Below are positions 33,960 to 45,765 of a stretch of DNA of 64,000 nt, piece by piece. Source of the stretch: Chlorophyllum brunneum (taxonomy: Eukaryota; Basidiomycota; Agaricomycetes; Agaricales; Agaricaceae); the NCBI GenBank assembly GCA_963576785.1, contig OY756140.1:3844001-3908000 (forward strand). Reading direction: 5' to 3'. Positions within the stretch are counted from its first letter, which is position 1; each line of letters opens with the position of its first letter. Position numbers and translations under genes: made by a program. The notes under the pieces were generated by a model that had not been told where the DNA came from, ran no database searches, and saw only the letters and a program-made list of their open reading frames with translations.

Positions 33960-35526
33960 CTTGAACCCACCCAAATTGGCGCAACACTGACGCAAAGCAC
34001 TCCCAAACCCACATAAGCTCCCACAAGACTCACCGTGATGTCCTTCGTATCGGTATCCTTGGGGGTAGATGTGGGTCTCGGGAGGAGGTTGCCAACAACT
34101 TTCATACTACCGGCCCGATATGTCAGGAAGAACAAATTCGCAACATACTCAAACCCGACTGCACCTCTCATCAACAGCATTGAAAACGCTGAGCAGTCGT
34201 GCAAGTACCGGAGAGCCACGGGAATCGAAGAAACAGCAAGTTGATCGATACGATACGCATGATCCAAAAATCTTCACCCCGTTTCCACTCGGAAATACGG
34301 AAACCGTAGTAACGCTCCTGCAGGGGCCTAACTGGGTTGAACGTAAAACCATGGATACGAACGAAAATTAACAATTGACAATTTCTGGACTCTACTCAGG
34401 GATAAATGTTTACCTCATTATGTGAACTGCGGTGATGGACTGGAGCATATTTGGCGCCGCTACTGAGTTGATCCAATGTAGCGGAGACAGCGAGAAAATT
34501 CGTCGGCGAGACCAGACCCCGTTCTATCAGTCAACGTCCCTGTCACAATGTGCACGGGACCCCAAGACGTGGCGCGTTGTCTGTCCAGCATTCTTGCAAG
34601 TAACTACTTGGGATCCTCCCGTAGGTGACGTTATGCTCTTGAATAGACCACACAGAAGCTTCTATGTCTTCTTTCCCTCCGTGCCGAAAGAGCAGTCCAG
34701 AACATATCCTAAAGAAACCAGCGAAGCGCCGTGCGCTATATTTAGAGGGCTGATAAAAATAACGCTGAGCAAGTTTGGCCATCAATAACAGTCAACCGCA
34801 GAGAATGAGTAACCACCAGTTCCAGATTCCATCTCTTGAATGCGAGTGATATGGTAACGTGTATTGAAGAAGATAAGGTGTGATGCATGTGGATTGAGTC
34901 CGGGGTTGTGGCTGCGGCATCGAACTTCAAAGTCTCTACCGGCGCCTAGCGGAGATCAAATGGCAATAATTCCTGGTCATGCAAATATCTGCCAACCGTA
35001 CATCTCCCCTTTATTCCCTCACCAGCAGCTCCTCGTGCTACCTTTAGCTATGTAAAAATATCAGCACGTTGCTGTTACGACAAGTGCCATCATTTCGATC
35101 GACGACCGCACATCCATCAAGTGTCGCAAGTCATAAATGACAAAGGAGCGGTCTCGACTTCATTGCCCCATATACGTCTAGAGCAGCTTGGTATTGCTTC
35201 GACTAGTCAGAAGTAGAAAATCTTGGAAGGCATTTCCCGACCCCAGCCCGCAGCTGATAGTCGGACTCCGCCCCAGAAAATTGATACCGGCCTCACTAAG
35301 ATCCTAGCGCCCACCCAAAGTCAACGCCGAGGGTCTCTAAAGCTGGTAGAGCGTTACGGGACGATTGGTCATTCTGAGTTGTCGCCGGAGTAGGGGAGCT
35401 CAGAGCACAAGGTGAGAGCAAGTTGTGAATTACAACAATAGAAATGCTTCCAGCGTGCGCTTGTACAACTCGGGACAATTGCCCGCATCCAAGTTCTACA
35501 ATTTTGGCGCTGACAGGGCAGTGAGT
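33960..35526. other. Intergenic stretch between nitrate reductase and the SDR gene
   Basis: I see no supported gene here. Frames at 33950-34374 and 34432-34785 on both strands overlap each other and resemble nothing known to me. The region holds the nitrate reductase promoter at one end and the SDR 3' flank at the other. Confidence 0.4.
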
Positions 35527-37030
35527 TCACCACCCCCTCGCAGCGAACTCCTCCAAAGTATCCCGGAGCGTCTCCGCCTTGGTCTTGAATTTGATCCCGA
35601 AGATTCTCTTCTCCTTCTCCGTATCGTACTGGATATTGTAAGATGCCTTGAGTCCAGGCATACCTTTCGCGAGAGGATGGTTCGGGAGAGGGTATGATTG
35701 AAGCGTATTGGCAACGTCGACTAAAGCGAAGATGCGTTAACTAGACCGAAATAATGCTCGTAGAAACTAATAGCGTACGCCATTCTTGCCAGTTAAAGGT
35801 ACCTGTGATCGATCGATGAAGAGAAGTAAAATCAGACCAAACTGTAACTAAGTGCTTGACGTACCAGCGCAAACAACGATTCGTTCACCAGCAGCCGCTT
35901 CCTTCTGCAGTCCCAGGATATGGCTCAATGCTGTATCACGAACATCCACCCACGCGTTCGAGGTATACAAAAGTTCTTGTGGTTTTGCTCCATCGCCGAC
36001 GATGACATCGTAGCATGACTTGAGAGAGGTATTGAGATTGGCGGGTCCACCGTTGATTTCGTGAATTGGAGGCTATATAAAACGATCACCGTCGTGGAAT
36101 GGAGAGATGCGCTCGCGAGTTGCCAACTCACTCCAAAAACCTAGAAGCCAGCTCCAATGATGAGCAAAAGGGACAAGGTATATATTTTTAACTCACAAAG
36201 GGAGGATTGATCACCACCAACTCCCATCCAACGTTTGCTTTGTGCTTTTCATAGAAATCCCAAGCGGCTACAATCAAATGAATGACGTCGGAGAAATGAG
36301 AAACGGCCGAAATGCCGACGGACCTTTCTCTGCTAGAGTCTTTGAGGTGCGGTACTTTGACATTGTGAGAGCGTTGACACCGTTTTTCTCCACGTCCTCG
36401 AGGGATTCGATGTTCCAGTCCTTCTCTGAGAACACAGTAGGTTTGTTGGGAGGCGCCATGACAGCACCACATGAAGAGGTAATGACGATACGTTTGACAT
36501 TTGGCCTATCATTAGTTATCAGTAGAAGAAGACTCTTCAAGGGTGTCGCGAGACATACGCGTGTTTGACAGCGCTTTGCAAGATGCCAACGGTCCCCTGA
36601 ACTGCGGGTTGAATATAGCCTAATCCAATAATCCATGAGCGACAAAATGGGGACTGGTCACAGGGTGGGAAAGTACCCTGAGGATCGACGATGTTGGTAA
36701 CAAAAGGCGATGCCATGTGTTCGATGGCATCGACACCTTTGACTGCTTCATCGAAAGCTCCCTCCTGTTATTGGATAAGTCAGAATGAATGAAGAGGATG
36801 TGAGTTAGATACTTTACCCTAGCGATATCATCAACGATTACGACTTCGAATCTATCACCACCAAATCCCAGCTTCGTGAAGTACTCGGTCAAGTATTTTC
36901 CCTTATCGGCAGTGCGGACCGTTCCTCGGACCGAATAACCTTGTTCAAGGAGTAAACGAACAACCCAAATCGCAATGTAGCCGTTGGCTCCTGTAACCAA
37001 GACTTTAGCGGGTGCAGGGACGACAGTCAT
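35527..37030 (-). CDS. NAD(P)-dependent extended SDR (ketone/aldehyde reductase type)
   Basis: This belongs to the dihydroflavonol/cinnamyl-alcohol/Gre2-like branch of extended short-chain dehydrogenases. The start MTVVPAPAKV leads straight into VLVTGANGYIAIWVVRLLLE (dinucleotide-binding glycine motif). Later segments are EHMASPFVTNIVDPQGYIQP, VKRIVITSSCGAVMAPP (active-site serine strand), SKYRTSKTLAEK (Tyr-x-x-x-Lys pair), WELVVINPPF, LNTSLKSCYD, RIVVCAGTFNWQEW and the last exon DVANTLQSYPLPNHPLAK through FAARGW. At least six introns of 50-60 nt fit GT-AG rules and phase. No lesion is apparent. The substrate cannot be read from the sequence; methylglyoxal, lactaldehyde or a secondary-metabolite ketone are all possible. 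Confidence 0.85.
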
Positions 37031-37765
37031 TGAGGGTAGCGGGTGGTTGCGTAGAGCAAGATGGAAGATCCACTGAGTCGGCACCCAATATGACCATGGG
37101 ATCTCGGGGGATCGTTGTGTGACTATTGCGACAAATGAGGGTAAAAGGCTACTATTGGTTGTACGGGTATGTTTTCGGCAATCAGTTTAAATCCATGGGT
37201 TGGCCAGGTACAACACAGAATTTAGCGAGTGAACTATGGCCCCAATGAGTGTTGGGGAGAGAGTATTTAGGCTATTAGCACTCGGAGCGGGTCGACTTGC
37301 CGACAGCTGCCTTACCTTGAAGTTCGACCCACCTACGCCGGAGTTCACGCAGGAGGTCAGGTTGAAAGAAACATGAAGAGCGAGTAAATCATCGTCTTTA
37401 GTGGAACCATCTCGAAAGGCTGTGAAACAGAGTATGTTAAAGGGATTATGCCCGGGAGCCTGCGCATCCAGAGCAGGCCAATCAGTAGTTCCCTGTGCCG
37501 TAACAAGCTCCATTGGTGTTGATCGTCTTGATTCATGACGACAACTCAAGTGAGGACGCGCTGGGGAGTTATTAATGAACGAAGTGTCTCTAATTGTAGA
37601 GCTCAAACACCGTTCGAACATTAATGACGGAGCTTCCCCACCACAACACAACAGCAGGGACTGATAGTCCGGTCCGACGGTCCGCCATCGCTCCGCAACC
37701 CCTATTCATATCATCTCACTCCAATACAATCTTCCTTCCTTCATACCACCAACACACACCACACA
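37031..37765. other. Divergent intergenic region between the SDR and PEBP genes
   Basis: This region should hold the promoters of both neighbours. A 154-codon minus-strand frame (37651-37187) covers it but has no recognisable motif and overlaps the CA-rich leader of the PEBP gene, so I do not call it a gene. Confidence 0.4.
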
Positions 37766-38498
37766 ATGAGCGTAACATCAGACCTCATCAACAAACTCAC
37801 CTCGACCCAAATCATTCCCGACATCCTCACACCAAATACATTCACCCCCTCAGTCTTCTTCACAATCATCTACCCAAACACCAACACCCAAACCAATCTC
37901 GGAAATACTGTTGAAAGAACAATGGTACTTGATGAACCTGAAATTGAGATTACACCTTTGAATGTACCTGATCAACCGGGAGAAGAAGAGGTTAGGTATA
38001 CGCTTGTTATGACCGATCCTGATGCGCCGAAGCGGTTTGAACCAAAATTTCGACAGTGGAGACATTGGGTGGTACGTGATAATTGTATATGAGAGGAGTG
38101 GTGACATCGAAGATAATAATAATAATAATTTTTTCGTTGGTGTAGGTTACGGGATTGCAAATTCCGAATACTCGATCGAGTAAAGCAGAAGTTGTGTATG
38201 CCGCGAAAACTAAACCTGCCACGACACCGTATTGGCCACCTGGTCCGCCACCTGAGAGTGGCTTACACCGTTACAGTGAGTATTAAAAACGTAATGAATG
38301 AAAGGATGCCGAATGTACACACTTGGAATTGTAGCCTTTTTGTTGTTCGAGGAACCTCAAGGCGGAGTGACAATTCCACAAGGTGCAGTCGAGTATGGTA
38401 GCAAGTTGGAAGAACGTAGAAGCTGGAACGCAATGAAGTTTGCGAAAGAGTACGATTTAAAACTCGTCGGGGCGAATTTCTTCTTGTGTCAGGAGTAG
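37766..38498 (+). CDS. PEBP-family protein (carboxypeptidase Y inhibitor-like)
   Basis: Three exons, 37766-38071, 38146-38275 and 38335-38498, encode 199 residues. The family signature is clear: [20 protein letters not shown] with the DPDAP anion-binding loop, [15 protein letters not shown], then [20 protein letters not shown] with the GLHRY motif, which straddles the second intron. Length and ending ([15 protein letters not shown]) fit the yeast Tfs1/Ylr179c type. Family members bind phospholipids and can inhibit carboxypeptidase Y or Ras-pathway proteins; which applies here is unknown. The second exon is preceded by an AAT-repeat inside intron 1. It is convergent with the next gene, whose stop lies only 43 bases away, so the 3' UTRs probably overlap. 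Confidence 0.9.
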
Positions 38499-38541
38499 TA
38501 ATTTTTTTTAAATACAAGCAGAGAACAAGTACCATCTTGCT

Positions 38542-39465
38542 CTATTTTTCCTCCGTGGACCGTTTGTTCTTACGCTCCTGCTCGTCTCTAGCTTCGTTCA
38601 TCAACTCTTCGTTGATTCCATATCCATCTTTATCCAATTCTTCGCCGAGTGTAAGAACAATAGGTTGAGCTTTGGACCAAAAGTCTTGCCATTTACCACC
38701 TTCAACAACATCACCAGTGGGAGGTGATTTGTTCTGTTCCAAACCTTCTAAGTGGATGTTGCACAGAGGCACGAGCGCATCTGCCAACGCGAATATTTGC
38801 GAATGCTTGTTACGAAGTTCAGAAGATTGTGGTACACTGGAGATATCCTTCGTCATTTGTTTAGTGAGAAGGGCAATCGCATGACGGGCGCGACAGATTT
38901 CAGAATCAACTGATACCGGCGCAGAGTCAAATGCCTAGATGAATATAAGATAAACAGGGGAATCAACCAGAGCTCAGTAAAAAAAGACGACATATGGGAC
39001 GTACAAGAAGGAAACTATTGGTAGCTTCTTGGGCTTCTTGTACGTTGTTACTTAAGGGACGGCCGAGGTAGAGAATGATATGGAATAGGAGGGAATAAGA
39101 TCGTCTGAGGATATCTTCGTGGTCGGCTGGAGTGGAAGAAAGCCATGGGGCTCGTGCAGCTGATTCGAGGAATTCCAGCCAAGGTATGTCTTTTGGATCT
39201 TCCGGTGGTTCAGATGATCGTTCGGAAGCTTTGGAGTCCGGTGCAGTCACATAATTGCGAGTGAGGGAAAGTCCTCGAGGAATATTTGATACAATGTTCC
39301 TTGGGACAGTGCGTACAGCGGAGAAGGCGAGACTGCGAGCTGGAGAAAATACCTTGGGTCGGTCAATTTGAAGAAATGGTTAGTGAGAAGAGGGACACGT
39401 ACGCAGGATTTTGTAGGTGTAATGAGTCTTGTTATACGGGTTGCTCTCTGGATGTTCCTGAACAT
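38542..39465 (-). CDS. Conserved hypothetical protein with mitochondrial-type N-terminus
   Basis: The spliced protein begins MFRNIQRATRITRLITPTKS and, across a 47-nt intron (GTACGT donor, CTAAC branch site, AAG acceptor), continues VFSPARSLAFSAVRTVPRNI. The leader is rich in arginine and serine and lacks acidic residues, as expected for a mitochondrial presequence. The body reads LEFLESAARAPWLSSTPADH, DILRRSYSLLFHIILYLGRP and, after a second intron near 38995-38937, AFDSAPVSVDSEICRARHAI and DFWSKAQPIVLTLGEELDKD. It ends in a charged tail (RDEQERKNKRSTEEK). About 250 residues, no break. I do not recognise a named domain. The first methionine could also be at 39489. Confidence 0.65.
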
Positions 39466-39698
39466 GATGACGGTAGTGTGCAGAACCAACCAAACGTCAT
39501 TTCTGACGCGTCACGCGCCCGTCACGTGGCTCCAGCCGAAGACACCGCAATAAATTTAGCCTTGCTATCAGGCTTGTCAAACCGGGATGATGTTATTGAC
39601 GACCTATGCACAACTCAAGGTCATAATTACAGCTTTGTTCTCTCCTCACAGTCAACCCACATCACCAATCCCTCAAGTTCACCTACCTCTGAAGCTCA

Positions 39699-42422
39699 AT
39701 GACTGATACAAGCATCTCAACACTCACTCAAGCCACACTTGAATTCGCATTCGACATTGATAGACTTCTAGCCCTGGAAGTAATGCAGTTCGTGGCCGAC
39801 AGGCTCATATTTCAGAATCTATTGCTTACTAGTCAACCATAGAAAGTCCTCTTCCGTAGAGGCGGTCCTGCAATCACCAACAATCCAGCTCAGATTTCCA
39901 CAGTTTGTTTCTTCTTTGAGGCATTACTCAAAGAGCTGCCTCAATGTTGGAGTGGCTTGGATCGGCGTTGCGAAGAAATCCACCGAGCTGTTCTCATATT
40001 GGAGTAAAACAGAGACGCATTTGAGACCGCTGAGCAGGTCAACTCACTCCTGGCCACTATCAAGACTGTCAGCGATGCGTATGCTTGGCTCCGTTTTGCA
40101 GATACACAGGTCATACTTCTCAGAGCTATTTTGAACAATCGGCCGTTCTTATGATTTTGATAGGTCAAACGCGAATACTTGACACTTCCAGCTCTGTCTA
40201 TGGTACCATCCTGTGGAGAGCCAGAGCTATCCCCACTGGGTCCGCACTTCCCGGCTACTTCTGTTGGAATTGTAAAGCTGACGCTGTTTAGATTCGCTCT
40301 TTCTGTTCAGTTCTTTCTTGCAGAAACCCAAAATACCACTCGAAGAGTTTCTCTCAACCTTGGAGCAACTATGGACTTCGATGCATATTCCTTCTCTGAG
40401 AAGAGGCCTGTCGGATCCAGCGGCCACCGACAGACTTATCTCGATTCACAATGGATATGTCGCACGTATATGTGTCTCTGGTTGTGGATTTTGTCAGACC
40501 GCAGTTGGTAAGCCGGAATATATACAGGTGTGCTTTTATGCAAATTCTCTTAGAAAGCATTCACCTGAACTGATTATCAACCGTGAGCTTCACGGCGTCA
40601 AACTACAAGCCACAACAGATGCGGATTTAGAGAAAATAATGATCTTTCTCCACTATATGCGGTGCTGCTATTTGGACTCGGAAGTGCTGGACTTACTTTT
40701 CGATCCTGACATTCTCTCCGTTATCACCAAGTTGCTGGATAATACTGATCCATCGGCAAGGTGCGCCTTCACGGTATTCTCTACGCTGCGTGGTAACTCA
40801 AGTGACCCCATATATAGCCATGGTGATCAGCCGAACCCTCAGATCCCTCAGATGACGTCTCTTGCGGCCTCTTATGCCGGGCTTCTGAACCATCTATACG
40901 GTGCCCTCGAATGTTACATTAAGGCTGATGTCCACCTCTGCGAGATCTGTACTACTCTATCTACGACACTTCTTGAAGATTTCTCGAGTGCTACTCAGCC
41001 CCTGGTGGACCTGCATAGAGACACTTTTCAATTCCTAGAACTTGCCGAATCAGAGGTCACAATCCTGGAAACCCTTGTTCATGAAGTAAGTCTACTTCCC
41101 TGTCTCTTTACGCAATCGACTGAAAGATTTTGCAGCTTTTGAAAGCTCACTGTGCTCTCAACACTTCTGTTCATAGCAACGAATCCGTATCCGGTACGAA
41201 TCATACTTGATATGAATTTTGGCAATTTTCTCATGACAACGCCTAAGATCTGGGATGTACACAGTGTATACTTCAGAATTTCGCCCACCACCTACAATAC
41301 CTCAAAGAAGAGGTAATTGCTCCCCGTCCATGGGTGTTCACAGGTAAATGCGCCAAAGAGTGCCAAGTTCTTCTCCCCGGCTACCAATCAGCTACCGACA
41401 TACTGGACTGTACCCTCAGGCCGCCTGGGACGTTGTGGAAAAAACCCTTGGACCACCTCCGTGCATTCAACAGTAGACTATCACACCTCCAATCAACGTT
41501 TCGTGATGAAAATACTCCGCCATCACCACAACACGCTCCCCAAAAATTGTAAATCGGGATGTCCTGCCAATTACCCTGGACTCTGTGTATAGTCTTGTAC
41601 CTTCTCTCCAAGCTTTGGTGACTCTCTGTTACCAAACAATCCCCCATCTTCCGCAGTATGAAACCGTGCCCCGTCCTCCCCCGATGGGACATTCGCGGAG
41701 GGTGTTATATTGTGTTAATGTCAAAGGTGACTTCGTGTGGAGGCGTTGCAAGTGTAGAGAACAACTTGCGATTGCCGAAGCTAGTAGGAGGAACAGGAAT
41801 ATTTGGGAGGCATCTAGACAAACATCCAGTAGTCAGGCTTTGTCGCGCCAGATTAATGTGACCCTCGTTAACCCACTTCCGGGTCAAACCGTTTCGAACT
41901 CAAACCAGCAGGCCCCTAAAGTTGGCAGATCATTAGTGGGTGATTGGTCGTTCTGAATAGTTGATTGAAGGGGTCAGGGAAGAAGGTGAAAGTTATTGTT
42001 ACAGAGATGCCTCGAGTACATAGTCTCCCAAAGTACAGGGTTTTGTCCCCTACTGTATCTCGGATTGTTTCCGCACGGGACTTTAACTCAATTTCTTCCC
42101 TTCTTCGTAGTATACTGGAGGCTGTTAGGCGCCTCGGGTCTGGTGATCTAAGAAAAGGTATGATTGAAAGCGGCGTTTTGGCCTCGTTGGGTCGTTGACT
42201 GAAGTTTGTGGGACAATCAGGGGTAAAGAATCAATCTCGTATGCAGACATTGCGTCACGCGACTGTTACGTACATCTTGTTCAATCTACCAGCGCTCAAG
42301 CTTCTAGTTCCGCGCTCTGTATCATGTCCTCACTGCCAATTCCTGTATCCTGTCGGGGCCGACGGAGACGTATCAACCACGCGGATCTTACTCCACAACA
42401 TGTAGCGCAACTCCAAAAATAA
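39699..42422 (+). pseudogene. Unrecognised multi-exon gene with an in-frame stop
   Basis: A chain of exons can be followed on the plus strand: MTDTSISTLTQATLEFAFDI, an intron of about 60 nt, then KVLFRRGGPAITNNPAQIST. This meets TAA at 40005-40007 yet continues in phase with NRDAFETAEQVNSLLATIKT and WLRFADTQ. Later exons give VKREYLTLPALSMVPSCGEP, then KPKIPLEEFLSTLEQLWTSM, a long open stretch to about 41085, LLKAHCALNTSVHSN, CILQNFAHHLQYLKEE, and a final part ending DLTPQHVAQLQK at 42420. Introns have GT-AG ends. No domain is recognised. The stop might fall in a cryptic intron, so the gene may be alive. The end of the model is the least certain part. Confidence 0.35.
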
Positions 42423-43123
42423 CAAGTTGATTCTCACTTTCTCATCTCTGTGAAGAGGGGTTTGCGAATTTGGGTCTCTTCATGTGCTCAGCTCACAAGT
42501 CATATAACACGAGATCCGATTCCTTACTTCCCCGCTACGTGGTTACCTACTCCGCGTAAGTCTCTGTCCAAGTTCGAAGCTTCTCTGAGCGTTCACATGC
42601 TTTTGTCGTGATTTAGCTCTGTCCATCTTGATGCCTTTGAGGCCTGAGCGCTGCGCACGGGTGACAGATGATGTAGCCCTCACTTCTCAATCTTCTGCTT
42701 CTCGGAGTTTTAATGTCTGATACATTCTATATCACATGTTTTCTTCTCTTCTTCTGGCGCACCTAGCGGAATACCTCGACCCGGATTCGTTCACTGGCTG
42801 TCGGGGTCAAGTGGCCTTGTCAATCATGCTACTCACTCGAGATTTCCTCCTCTCCTTGTATATCCAAGGATGGAGTTGAGGGCTGAAACTCTGAGCTTTT
42901 TTATTTTTATGGTGAGTATCATGTTACCGTTGTTCCACGTGGACTTACCATGACTGCGAATTCATGTAACCAGGTGGTCTATGTGTCATGAGTCTTTTCG
43001 AAGACGTTGATCCTCAGACGGGAGCCGATTGCATGAGACTGGATATCTTAATTGGCGGTTGTCTTCTCTGCAATTAGAATTTCTGGAAGACAACCAGTAC
43101 GTGGCCTCGTCCCCAGAACATCA
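42423..43123. other. Intergenic stretch upstream of the amylase gene
   Basis: No gene is supported. The last 100 bases hold the amylase promoter with a TATA-like box. Confidence 0.4.
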
Positions 43124-43130
43124 TATAAAT
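43124..43130 (+). promoter_or_regulatory. TATA-like box of the amylase gene
   Basis: TATAAAT lies 71 bases before the start codon of the alpha-amylase gene at 43201. Confidence 0.5.
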
Positions 43131-43200
43131 GCCATATTTCGTGCCATCCATTCTACTTCTCCCCTCCATAATTGCACTCAGTCCACGAAATCTGTAGAGG

Positions 43201-45550
43201 ATGAAGTGGTTGGCGTTCATTCCCCTTATCCCGGTCGCTCTTGCGGCTCCACCTCCCTTCAACGTCCCATCTTTCAACGAACTGGCACCAAGCGGCTCAA
43301 AAAATGTCATCATACAAATGTTCGAATGGAACTGGGCCTCCATTGCTGCAGAATGCACGAATTTTATCGGGCCTAATGGGTACGGCTTCGTTCAAGGTGA
43401 GCTTACCTACGCTCAATCGACTCATAATCCCCAACAATCTGAGGATGACCCATAGTGAGTCCGCCGCAAGAACATGTAACCGGATCGCAGTGGTGGACGG
43501 ATTATCAACCCGTTTCGTACACCCTCACCTCCAAACGCGGGAGCCGGTCCCAATTCCAAAAGTCCGTCTCATTCCCCCAAACCCCCACACTCGAAAACTC
43601 ACTCCATTTTACATAGCATGATAAACGCATGTCACTCAGCTGGTGTAGGCGTCATATCCGGTACATCTTTTCTTTTCCTCTCCAAGAATGTCATTCTCAT
43701 GACCACTACCAGACACAATATTTAATCACATGGCCGGTTCCGATTCTGGCACAGGCACAGCAGGAAACTCGTTCACGCATTACAATTATCCGGGGATTTA
43801 CCAGACACAGGATTTCCATCATTGTGGACTCGAACCCGACGATGATATTGTGAATTATCAGAATAGACAAGAAGTACAAACGTGTGAGCTTGTTAATCTC
43901 GCTGAGTGAGTTCCTTTGTTGTTTCTTTGAAAGATCTGAGAATTGACTGTTTGGTTTAGTCTTGCGACAGATACGGAATATGTCAGAGGACGACTTGCGG
44001 AGTATGGGAATGATTTGTTGTCGCTTGGCGTTGATGGGTTCAGGTTGGATGCTGCGAAACGTACGTTTTTATATCGTTACTTGATCATTGAGGTACCTAC
44101 GGACGTGATGGATAGACGTCCCTGCAAGCGATCTCGCGAATATCCTAGGAAGATTATCGAGAAGGCCATATATCACCCAGGAAGTCATCTTCGGTTCTGG
44201 AGAACCTATTCAACCTTCTGAATACGTCGGAAATGGTGACGTACAGGAGTAAGTTTCCTCATGAATGTTAGCCGAAGGTTTACGAGTATCCCTCTCGTCA
44301 GGTTCCGGTACACAACTACGATAAGAGACGCGTTCTTAGGTGGAGGAATTTCTAGCCTTCAGAATTTGGATAATCGAGGCTGGGTCTCTGGTAGCACAGC
44401 TAATGTGTTTGTAGCAAACCATGATACCGAGCGCGTACGTTCATTCATCACCATACCCCTCCGAAAAACATATTCAACTCCTGAACCAGAACGGCGGTTC
44501 CCTCAGATACGATTCTCCTTCAAACACGTATATCACCGCTACGATCTTTTCCCTTGCTCATCCTTACGGAACGCCCACAATCATTTCAAGCTATACCATT
44601 CCCAACAATGACGCCGGATCACCTAACAACGGTAAGCTATTTTGACCCTCTCTCCGTTCAACCCCCTGACACGCACACATAAATTATCAGGTGGAGGGAC
44701 TTGCAGTACCACAGGCGGGGCGAACGGGTGGCTCTGTCAACATCGCTTCATCGCCATCACAGGCATGGTCGGATTCCACAACACTGTCGGTTCAGCTGCA
44801 ATGAATAACTGGGTCGCTCCACAATCTCAACAAATCGCTTTCGGACGTGGTTCACTCGGTTTTGTGGCAATCAATAATGCTGATTCGGCATGGAGTTCGA
44901 CTTTCACGACAGAGTTACCAGATGGATCGTATTGCGATGTTATTAGTGGGAAGAGTAATGGTGGGAGTTGTTCAGGATCTTCGTGAGTTCATATCGCCTT
45001 GAACGCTAGTTTTTGTTGATGTGTTTATTTGGTAAAGGTTCACGGTCTCAGGGGGGAAGTTTACAGCCACCGTACCTGCAAGAAGCGCTGTTGCTATTCA
45101 TACCGGAGCAAAGGGTTCTGGAAGTGGTAGTGGAGATGGAGGGACCACCTCTGTCAGTTTTGCAGAAACGGCTACTACGGTGTTCGGAGAGAATATCTTC
45201 CTCGCTGGTAGTATTTCGCAACTTGGAGCTTGGGATCCTAACGCAGCGGTTAGATAACTCCTTTCTTCTTTGCGCTAATATTGTGACTGATGAAACAACG
45301 TTTGTTCAGATCGCACTATCATCTGCGAGTTATCCTGTATGGAAGGTTACAGTCAACCTCCCCGCAAGCACCTCATTCGAGTATAAGTTCATCAGAAAGG
45401 AGTCTGATGGTTCTGTGAGTCTAATTTGCCTTATCGTTGTGGAGACATAGCTTAATACCGAACAAATAGGTCGTCTGGGAGTCCGACCCAAACAGACAAG
45501 CTACGACTGGTTCCTCTGGAACACAGACGATCCAGGCGACTTGGCGGTAA
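43201..45550 (+). CDS. Secreted alpha-amylase (GH13) with C-terminal starch-binding domain
   Basis: An endo-acting enzyme cleaving alpha-1,4-glucan in starch, secreted. The start [20 protein letters not shown] is a signal peptide with cleavage expected after ALA. The GH13 barrel follows: [76 protein letters not shown] (nucleophile Asp), [16 protein letters not shown] (acid Glu), FVANHDTER (third acidic residue). After a Gly/Ser linker ([19 protein letters not shown]) comes a CBM20-like domain ([51 protein letters not shown]), ending TQTIQATWR. Some eleven introns all fit GT-AG and phase. No lesion is seen; about 560 residues. It resembles the fungal GH13 group with W.W.IA.EC near the N-terminus. 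Confidence 0.93.
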
Positions 45551-45693
45551 TAAATGAAGTATAAAGAGTCCAAATTGTGATAAATGCATATTTGTGGTTA
45601 CTCAAAGCTTCAATATTATCAAAAGCAGAAAGTCAGACAGTGTACAAGGCAGGAATTCGGACCGTGAGTTCAACAAAAGATGAAGCAAAATAA

Positions 45694-45765
45694 TTCGGAT
45701 ACGGGGAATCGAACCCCGGGCTATCGCGTGAGAGGCGATAATGTTAGCCACTACACCATATCCGA
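45694..45765 (-). tRNA. tRNA-Glu (CTC)
   Basis: The minus strand folds as a complete cloverleaf. The acceptor arms TCGGATA and TATCCGA pair over 7 bp. The anticodon stem ATCGC/GCGAT encloses the loop CTCTCAC with anticodon CTC. The T arm is CGGGG-TTCGATT-CCCCG. The discriminator base is A. There is no intron. It lies about 140 bases after the amylase gene on the opposite strand. Confidence 0.93.

Noticed and set aside
37187..37651. 154-codon minus-strand frame between the SDR and PEBP genes
   Set aside because: It covers the promoter and leader of the PEBP gene, has no motif and no splice support.
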